From the NCBI GenBank assembly GCA_007135385.1, contig SLIY01000476.1, forward strand, positions 1-5,689: a DNA stretch of 5,689 nt, in the 5' to 3' direction. The stretch is from Leptolyngbyaceae cyanobacterium CSSed165cm_216 (GTDB taxonomy: Bacteria; Cyanobacteriota; Cyanobacteriia; Phormidesmidales; Phormidesmidaceae). The notes under the pieces are model-generated. The model was given only the letters and a program-made list of their open reading frames with translations, made no database searches and had not been told where the DNA came from. Made by a program: the position numbers and the translations under genes. Within the stretch, counting starts at the first letter, position 1. Every line of letters begins with the position of its first letter. Shown here in pieces: positions 1-4,531 of the stretch.

Positions 1-322
1 CGGTGGTTAGGCCGATGCGATAGCCACGGTCGGCCCGAAACATCAGGTAAACATAGTAGCGATCGAGCAGCGGCACCATACGGGCCATGAGAATGTGGTG
101 GGGGGTGCCCCTAAGGATGCGATGGTCAAAGACCGGCCCCGGGCCATCGCCCGCTTTTATACACCACAACTTTCCCTTAAACTGCCCTCGCTGAATGTGG
201 GTAATCTTGGCGGGATACAGTGTCGTTTGCCCTAGGGTAGACAGTACGTCGTCCCCCACTTGCAGAGACTGAATCGGCACCTCTCCCTGGGGCGTTAACA
301 CGGCTGTGTTGGGCGGCAAACA
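1..322 (-). other. N-terminal part of an intein inserted in helicase motif III
   Basis: Directly after GDADQ the reading frame continues with CLPPNTAVLTPQG, then VPIQSLQVGDDVLS. This is intein splicing block A (N1): nucleophilic Cys1, a T-x-V-x-T-x-x-G strand, then I-x-x-L-x-x-G-D-x-V. About 73 residues later comes GTPHHIL, which fits block B (N3) with the T-x-x-H catalytic pair (intein T73 and H76). The insertion separates Q297 from the Ser expected next in the helicase; Ser is a permitted +1 residue for splicing. Inteins typically sit in such conserved nucleotide-binding motifs. About 107 intein residues are visible. The C-terminal blocks F and G are beyond the left edge, so I cannot tell whether the intein is complete, a mini-intein or split. 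The residues after block B are treated in the findings as a possible GIY-YIG nuclease start. Confidence 0.9.
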
Positions 323-1213
323 CTGGTCTGCATCCCCCACGACAAAGACTGAGCGGTGGTTCCAGTCTTTGTAGGTAGCAATGGACTCCCCATTGGTGGC
401 TAGTAACCGAATCAATTCATACTGGGTGCGGTTGGTGTCCTGGTACTCATCCACCAGAATGTGGCGAAAGCGCTTATGCCAGTAGGCCAGCACCTGTTCG
501 TTTTGCTGAAACAGGTACACCGGCATCAAAATCAGGTCATCAAAATCCAGGGCGTTATTTTCCGCCAGGGCCTTTTGGTAATGGCGATATACGTCGGCAA
601 TCACCCGACCTCGATAGTTGGGTTGCTCTTGCTCGAACTCCTCGGGGGATAGCTTTTGGTTTTTGGCATTGCTGATGGCAAATCGCACCGATCGCGGATT
701 GAACTTTTTATCGTCCAGGTTCAGGGTCTGGGTGACGATGGTTTTAACCAGGCCCTGGGCGTCAGACTCGTCAAAAATCGAGAAGTTCTTGGTCCAACGA
801 TAGCCCGCCGGATGCTGATACTTCTCGATATCAAACCGTAACATGCGGGCGCACAGGGCATGGAAGGTGCCAATCCACAGGTATTTGGTGATGTTTTTGT
901 AGACCTGGGACTTCAGTTTGATCTGCTGCGCCTCTGACAGGGCCGACAGGGACTTGCCGTAGTGGGCCTGGGCGTCCTGCTCGGCAAATAGGGCCTCAAT
1001 TCGGGCCTTCATTTCCTTGGCCGCTTTGTTGGTGAAGGTGACCGCCAGAATGTTGTCCGGGTCTGTTTTGTGGGTTAGAACCAGGTTGGCGATGCGGAAG
1101 GTGAGGGCGCGGGTTTTGCCCGAGCCCGCCCCCGCCACCACCAACAGCGGGCCGCAGTAGTGTTCGACGGCTTGACGTTGGGCGGGGTTGAGGGCAGCTA
1201 GGAAATCAGTCAT
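1..1213 (-). CDS. pcrA: UvrD/PcrA-type ATP-dependent DNA helicase, N-terminal part, interrupted by an intein (partial)
   Basis: This is a superfamily 1A 3'-5' DNA helicase; the family unwinds DNA in excision repair, mismatch repair and replication restart. I translated 404 codons from the ATG at 1213 to the left edge, where the gene is cut. Visible motifs are LNPAQRQAV (Q motif, residues 8-16), AGAGSGKT (Walker A, 27-34), TFTNKAAKEM (motif Ia region), GTFHALCARML, LDFDDL, DEYQDT (Walker B/motif II, 255-260) and VVGDADQ (motif III, ending at residue 297). In UvrD/PcrA proteins GDADQ is followed by S-I-Y-x-F-R-G-A; here it is followed by an intein start, so only 297 residues are N-extein. The family name is secure; the choice of pcrA over uvrD is by convention for cyanobacteria. 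No strong ribosome-binding site precedes the ATG, but the Q motif position supports this start. The C-terminal helicase domains are not in the window. Confidence 0.95.
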   Translation of the reverse strand, partial: MTDFLAALNPAQRQAVEHYCGPLLVVAGAGSGKTRALTFRIANLVLTHKTDPDNILAVTFTNKAAKEMKARIEALFAEQDAQAHYGKSLSALSEAQQIKLKSQVYKNITKYLWIGTFHALCARMLRFDIEKYQHPAGYRWTKNFSIFDESDAQGLVKTIVTQTLNLDDKKFNPRSVRFAISNAKNQKLSPEEFEQEQPNYRGRVIADVYRHYQKALAENNALDFDDLILMPVYLFQQNEQVLAYWHKRFRHILVDEYQDTNRTQYELIRLLATNGESIATYKDWNHRSVFVVGDADQCLPPNTAVLTPQGEVPIQSLQVGDDVLSTLGQTTLYPAKITHIQRGQFKGKLWCIKAGDGPGPVFDHRILRGTPHHILMARMVPLLDRYYVYLMFRADRGYRIGLTT

Positions 1214-1309
1214 TAGAACAGGGTGGGGTTTCGCCGAGTTAAGCCAGATCCAGGTCCAGACGTAGAGGTATACCTAGGGGATAGCTACCGATCCTGGGCT
1301 GGGCTTGGT

Positions 1310-1779
1310 CTAGTATGACACTGGACGCGAAGGGTAGGCGGGTGATATCAGGTAACTCACCCTAGAACGCCAGTACAGATTCCTGGGGTCTGGTTGGAAG
1401 TCTCCAAGATTCGTCGTTAGTGGGGGCAAGACCCCAGGGATCTCCACTATCGTGGATTTGAGCACCGCTGTATCGCCGTTGTGGTCTAGGGTGACCGTGA
1501 TCATGTACCGGCTACCACTGACCCTGACGGCCACAGTGCTGCCCAGCACTCTTTAATTCCGACCCGTTTTTTACTCTCCCAGGCTATCGGGGACTGCACG
1601 GCGGCATAGTCCAGAGCTACATCTTTCTGAAGTCGATCGCGCTGACAATGCAGATCTGCCAAAGACTCAGGCGCAGCGGATAGTTTGGCCGCAGCCAAGA
1701 TCTCCTGCTCCGGCACCACGGCTAGGACAAGGGGCAACAGCATGCTAGTCGTCAGTAAGCTTAGGAGAGGGGGAGCCAT
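1310..1779 (-). pseudogene. Small secreted hypothetical protein, probably frameshifted
   Basis: I do not recognise this gene. Two overlapping minus-strand frames read like one protein. The first, from an ATG at 1779 or 1743 to a stop at 1501, starts with a hydrophobic stretch (LLPLVLAVV, residues 14-22 from the first ATG) resembling an uncharged signal peptide. It continues with a polar helix-like part (DLHCQRDRLQKDVALDY). The second, ending at a TAG at 1310-1312, gives beta-strand-like sequence (GSTVAVRVSGSRYMITVTL, then DHNGDTAVLKST). The second frame has a stop just upstream at 1553-1555, and a single lost base near 1550-1553 would join KKRVGIKE to VLGSTVAVRV, giving a protein of roughly 145-155 residues. 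A sequencing error, a real pseudogene, or two unrelated spurious frames are all possible. The longer 5' extension of the first frame (TTG at 1839) lies inside a palindromic repeat and is unlikely to be native. Confidence 0.4.
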
Positions 1780-1820
1780 AAAAGCTCCAAACCCCTCTCC
1801 TAAGCTTGGGAGAGAGGTTT
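1756..1820. repeat. Nested palindromic element resembling cyanobacterial dispersed repeats
   Basis: AAGCTTAGGAGAGGGG at 1757-1772 is the exact reverse complement of CCCCTCTCCTAAGCTT at 1792-1807: 16 base pairs with 19 bases between. Inside it, GGAGC (1772-1776) can pair with GCTCC (1784-1788) around a 7-base loop, so nearly the whole unit can fold into one hairpin. A second palindrome overlaps the right arm: 1789-1800 (AAACCCCTCTCC) pairs with 1809-1820 with one mismatch, centred on AAGCTT. The style (AAACCCCTCTCC, AAGCTT, GGGAGAG, GGTTTGGGGTGAG) resembles short repeats I associate with many copies in cyanobacterial genomes; this is from memory, not a search. It lies 65 bases past the stop of the DUF1517 gene on the same strand and could end or stabilise that transcript, though no T-run follows. 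Confidence 0.7.
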
Positions 1821-1884
1821 GGGGTGAGAGCAGAACCAAGGCTAAGAGATGTATTTTCGATCTACTGAAACCACACGATTGAGC

Positions 1885-2844
1885 CTAAATCAGCTTCAGT
1901 TCAGGGTATTCTGCCACCATCTCATCAGCGGTCAGGGTTTCCCCCGCCTGTTGCGGTGTCCACAACACTTCTACCGCCAGCAAGTTATCGCTGGAGATGG
2001 CGCCAATTTGGCCCAGGGCTTGCTTCAGATCAGCGGTAGAGCGCACCTCTGGCAAGTCTAGGCGGCCTTGGGTGGCTACCACGAGGGTGGCCAGGATGTA
2101 TTCCCCAGGGGCTTCAGCATCATTTCCGGGCAGCGCCTTAGTCTCTTTCTGACTAATCTGACTGTTAACGTTTGACAGGGTTTCAGCACTGAACTTGCTG
2201 CGGGCCGAGAGGGTGTAACGGTTATACTCTTGCTCAGCGCTAAGTAAGCGGGTTTGCTTCGTGTCGCTGGTCGCATAGACCCAGTAGTCGGGGTGGCGCA
2301 ACAGCGACAGGGTGGTTTCTTGCAGCAGTTTGGCTAACCCTGCGGTGGTGCCGGTATCGGCGCTGGCCGCCAGTTGGTTCAGGTCTTCTTGCAAGCCCCG
2401 GGCGTCGGCCAACAGGCCCACTTGCAGCTTCGCCACCGCCACGGGCGGATTGGCCGACGAGGCCATGGTGCCATAGCCATCACCGCCCCCAGCATTGCGG
2501 AAGCTGCGCACCAGGAAGTTGGCGATCGCAATAAAAATCAGCAGGGTAAATAACCCGCCAAAACCGCCCCCAATGCCAAAGAAGGGAAACAGAAAGGGAA
2601 AGCCAAAGCCCCCGCCTGGGTAATAACCACCGCCCCCAGGCCCAGGGGCATAGGTGCGAGGGCCAGGGGTCATTGGCCGGGCAGGAGCCCGAAAGCTGCC
2701 GCCGCCAATCCGACCGCCAGCTCGGGCCGCCCAGGCTCCGTCAGCATGGCCGAGCACTAAAACGAGAACCAGACCTAGGGCCACCAGAGGTTTAACCCAA
2801 GGTTTCAAAAGGGGCTGAATACGCCGAAACAGTCGTTGAAACAT
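1885..2844 (-). CDS. DUF1517 family membrane protein
   Basis: A 319-residue protein that I assign to the DUF1517 family, found in cyanobacteria and plant chloroplasts; its molecular function is not established. Architecture: a basic N-terminus (MFQRLFRR), a hydrophobic core at about residues 20-32 (LVALGLVLVLVLG) and an A-W-A-A site near 37-40 that looks like signal peptidase I cleavage. Next come a Gly/Pro/Arg-rich segment (41-80), a Phe/Gly-rich segment (80-97) and a transmembrane helix at about 97-113 (GGLFTLLIFIAIANFL). A soluble domain of about 190 residues follows (AVAKLQVGLLADARGLQEDL, then LLRHPDYWVYATSD and GEYILATLVVATQG). The conserved part is this C-terminal domain, ending in EYPELKLI. 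The ATG at 2844 is chosen because it gives a complete signal sequence. If the signal is cleaved, the domain is anchored by the second helix in the thylakoid or plasma membrane. No functional link to the neighbours is visible. Confidence 0.85.
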   Translation of the reverse strand: MFQRLFRRIQPLLKPWVKPLVALGLVLVLVLGHADGAWAARAGGRIGGGSFRAPARPMTPGPRTYAPGPGGGGYYPGGGFGFPFLFPFFGIGGGFGGLFTLLIFIAIANFLVRSFRNAGGGDGYGTMASSANPPVAVAKLQVGLLADARGLQEDLNQLAASADTGTTAGLAKLLQETTLSLLRHPDYWVYATSDTKQTRLLSAEQEYNRYTLSARSKFSAETLSNVNSQISQKETKALPGNDAEAPGEYILATLVVATQGRLDLPEVRSTADLKQALGQIGAISSDNLLAVEVLWTPQQAGETLTADEMVAEYPELKLI

Positions 2845-2949
2845 TGCTGTAAAAACAGGGTTTAGATAACGCTATGTATACTTTAACGCGAAGTCTTTCG
2901 GCCGCTAAATCTACCCTACTGCGATCGCGGTGGGTGATCCCCCCTTGCC

Positions 2950-3174
2950 TCAGCCGCCACCGACAATGGTGACAATTTCCAGGCGATCGTGGGGATGCAG
3001 GTAGGTGGTCTCCCACAGCTGGCGGTGCAAAATTTCGCCGTTATATTCCACGGCTACCAGTCGAGGGTTTAAGCCCAAAGATTCTAAAAATCGGGGTAAT
3101 GGGGTACCGGGGGGGCAGGTCTGAGTTTCCCCGTTGACCTGGAGATAGATGGATTCGGAATCAGGGGTGGGCAT
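2950..3174 (-). CDS. thiS: Sulfur carrier protein ThiS
   Basis: A 74-residue ubiquitin-fold protein ending in I-V-G-G-G. The family's terminal Gly-Gly is adenylated by a ThiF/MoeB-type enzyme and converted to a thiocarboxylate, which supplies sulfur to ThiG for the thiazole ring of thiamin. Family features seen are IYLQVNGE near the N-terminus (first beta strand), LPRFLESLGLNPRLVAVEYN in the middle (helix, then the V-A-V-E-x-N strand) and DRLEIVTIVGGG at the C-terminus (D-x-[LVI]-E-I-V-x-x-V-G-G-G). The length is slightly above the usual 65-70 residues because of an N-terminal MPTPDSES extension; the ATG at 3174 is the only plausible start. It lies 140 bases downstream of thiE on the same strand, which agrees with a thiamin operon or co-regulated pair. 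ThiG, ThiF and ThiO are not in the window. Confidence 0.95.
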   Translation of the reverse strand: MPTPDSESIYLQVNGETQTCPPGTPLPRFLESLGLNPRLVAVEYNGEILHRQLWETTYLHPHDRLEIVTIVGGG

Positions 3175-3211
3175 GGGGGAAGAACGAAAAACGAAGAGGG
3201 TAGGGCGGAGC

Positions 3212-3240
3212 CAGTGACTAGCAGCTTTCGTAGGTCACTG
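3212..3240. other. Short hairpin in the thiE-thiS intergenic space
   Basis: CAGTGAC at 3212-3218 pairs with GTCACTG at 3234-3240 (7 base pairs), extendable by TA/TA with one bulged base. The loop is about 11-15 bases. No T-run follows on the minus strand, so it is a poor intrinsic terminator. It may be an mRNA processing or attenuating structure between the two genes, or chance. Confidence 0.3.
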
Positions 3241-3314
3241 CCCACCACTCGGTAGAAAGTTTCCTAGAGGTCACCTTATTTAAGTCTAATTCCTGACGTC
3301 AGTTCCCCCAATAA

Positions 3315-4403
3315 CTACCCCACCGGCACAGTCTGGAACCTTTGGCGGTGGCTGGTTTGAGCCGCCAAGTACTGGGCAATCAGGGTGGGATTCTCGGCTT
3401 CAATCAGGGCTCGCACCACGGCCACCCGCTCCGCTCCGGCTTGCAGCACCTCCGTCAGGTTGTCGGGGTTGATGCCGCCAATGGCATACCAGGGCACGGT
3501 CGCGTGCTCGGCGGCGTAGCGCACATAGTCTAGGCCAGCGGCGGCCTTGTCGGGCTTGGTGGGGGTACTGTACACCGGCCCCACCCCAATGTAGTCGGCC
3601 CCTGCGGCGATCGCCCGCTGCATTTCCTCTGGGTTGGTGGTCGATCGACCGATGATGCGCTGCTGCCCCAGCAACTGGCGAGCCGTGGCGATGGGTAGAT
3701 CGGTTTGGCCTAGGTGAACCCCATCCGCCTCGACTGCCAGGGCCAGATCGACCCGATCGTTGACCAGAAACAGCGCTCCGTAACGATGGCAAAGATCCTT
3801 GAGCTTTTGGGCCAGTTCCAGGCGCAGGCAATCGTCAGTGTGTTTGTCACGGTACTGTACCAGGGCAATGCCCCCCTGTAGGGCCGCTTCCACAATCGGC
3901 AACAGGCGATCGCAGGGGGACGTGACCAGATAGGTCAGGGCCTGACGCAGCTGCTGGCGACGATGCCCCCCCATCAGCTCGCTTTCTAGGGTGTACACCT
4001 GGTAGCGCATGGTCTTGCAGGCGGCAGCGAAGTCGCCCCGGTAAAGCTTGCCGTATTCCTCTAACACCCGCAGGGCTTCCTGCACCCGGCAGAGATTCGC
4101 CTGTAACACCGCCGTTATGCTGGCCCGTTCCGCCTCCTGGGCGTGGGTCAGGTCAGTGCCGGGGTCGCCAGGGGTATCGCGGGCCAGTCGTAGTTCCGGG
4201 GCATGCCACTGGGCCAGGGTTTGGCGCAGGTGCTTCAGGTGCTCGGTTTGGGTGGAGTTATTAAGTCCAAACCTGCACCAATCTTCAATGATGCGTAGCC
4301 CTTCCCGGGCACGGTCGAGATTGGCGTCTAGGATGCGGTAGACGGCCCCTTTGCTGCCGTTGAGCTGACGAGGGATGGATGACCCAAAGGGCTGATCCTG
4401 CAT
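3315..4403 (-). CDS. thiE: Thiamine-phosphate synthase ThiE with extra N-terminal domain (ThiD2-like)
   Basis: ThiE couples hydroxymethylpyrimidine diphosphate with thiazole phosphate (carboxylate form) to make thiamin monophosphate. The C-terminal domain (about 155-349) is a TIM barrel with family motifs: YLVTSP (158-163), QYRDK (183-187, pyrophosphate-binding basic residues), NDR (215-217), GVHLGQTD (228-235), IIGRST (250-255), GADYIGVGPVYST (268-280), TKPD (282-285) and AIGGI (307-311). All key segments appear intact. At 362 residues it is about 150 longer than a plain ThiE of about 210. The extra N-terminal domain (20-145) carries ILDANLDRAREGLRIIEDWC and resembles the ThiD2-type domain fused to ThiE in cyanobacteria. 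The stand-alone form of that domain is reported as a hydroxymethylpyrimidine-phosphate kinase; whether this copy has that activity is inference. The ATG at 4403 begins just before this domain. ThiS follows 140 bases downstream. No TPP riboswitch was seen upstream. Confidence 0.93.
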   Translation of the reverse strand: MQDQPFGSSIPRQLNGSKGAVYRILDANLDRAREGLRIIEDWCRFGLNNSTQTEHLKHLRQTLAQWHAPELRLARDTPGDPGTDLTHAQEAERASITAVLQANLCRVQEALRVLEEYGKLYRGDFAAACKTMRYQVYTLESELMGGHRRQQLRQALTYLVTSPCDRLLPIVEAALQGGIALVQYRDKHTDDCLRLELAQKLKDLCHRYGALFLVNDRVDLALAVEADGVHLGQTDLPIATARQLLGQQRIIGRSTTNPEEMQRAIAAGADYIGVGPVYSTPTKPDKAAAGLDYVRYAAEHATVPWYAIGGINPDNLTEVLQAGAERVAVVRALIEAENPTLIAQYLAAQTSHRQRFQTVPVG

Positions 4404-4531
4404 GAATTAAACGACGGGTGATGAACGTGTCTCATCCTAACAGATATGAACTTTGGTAAACAGAATGGCGAATATACCGTAACCTGAGCTATCAGTTTGT
4501 CGTCTTCGCTCATTTAATCCTCACCCTGGCT
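4404..4531. promoter_or_regulatory. Divergent promoter region between thiE and the DUF1565 gene
   Basis: 128 bases separate two divergent start codons, so promoters for both genes should lie here. TATACC at 4473-4478 is a fair -10 candidate for the rightward gene, with a weak CTTTGG (4451-4456) at a spacing of 16. The same AT-rich spot read leftward gives TATATT (4476-4471), a possible thiE -10 without a convincing -35. No Thi-box or other riboswitch pattern and no clear operator palindrome was found. The exact boxes are guesses. Confidence 0.35.

Noticed and set aside
461..841. Three short plus-strand open frames of 61-63 codons
   Set aside because: They are antisense to the helicase coding sequence, which has continuous motifs across the region.
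1501..1839. Taking the small ORF from its TTG at 1839
   Set aside because: The extra codons come from the repeat (SPQTSLPSLGEGFGA-type translation), so the ATG at 1779 or 1743 is more credible.
1685..1882. 65-codon plus-strand open frame
   Set aside because: It is made mostly of the palindromic repeat and is antisense to the small ORF; no protein family features.
2845..2949. Promoter for the DUF1517 gene (TATACA or TTATCT near 2861-2884)
   Set aside because: AT-rich strings are present but no pair of boxes with acceptable spacing could be defended.
3400..3831. 143-codon minus-strand open frame rich in Arg, Gly and Pro
   Set aside because: It lies wholly inside thiE in another frame; its composition is that of a shifted GC-rich gene and thiE is well supported.
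4404..4531. TPP riboswitch upstream of thiE
   Set aside because: I looked for the Thi-box conserved segments (CTGAGA and the ACCTGATCTGG-like region) on the minus strand and did not find them. A CTGAG-like string is present on the plus strand only, without the rest.
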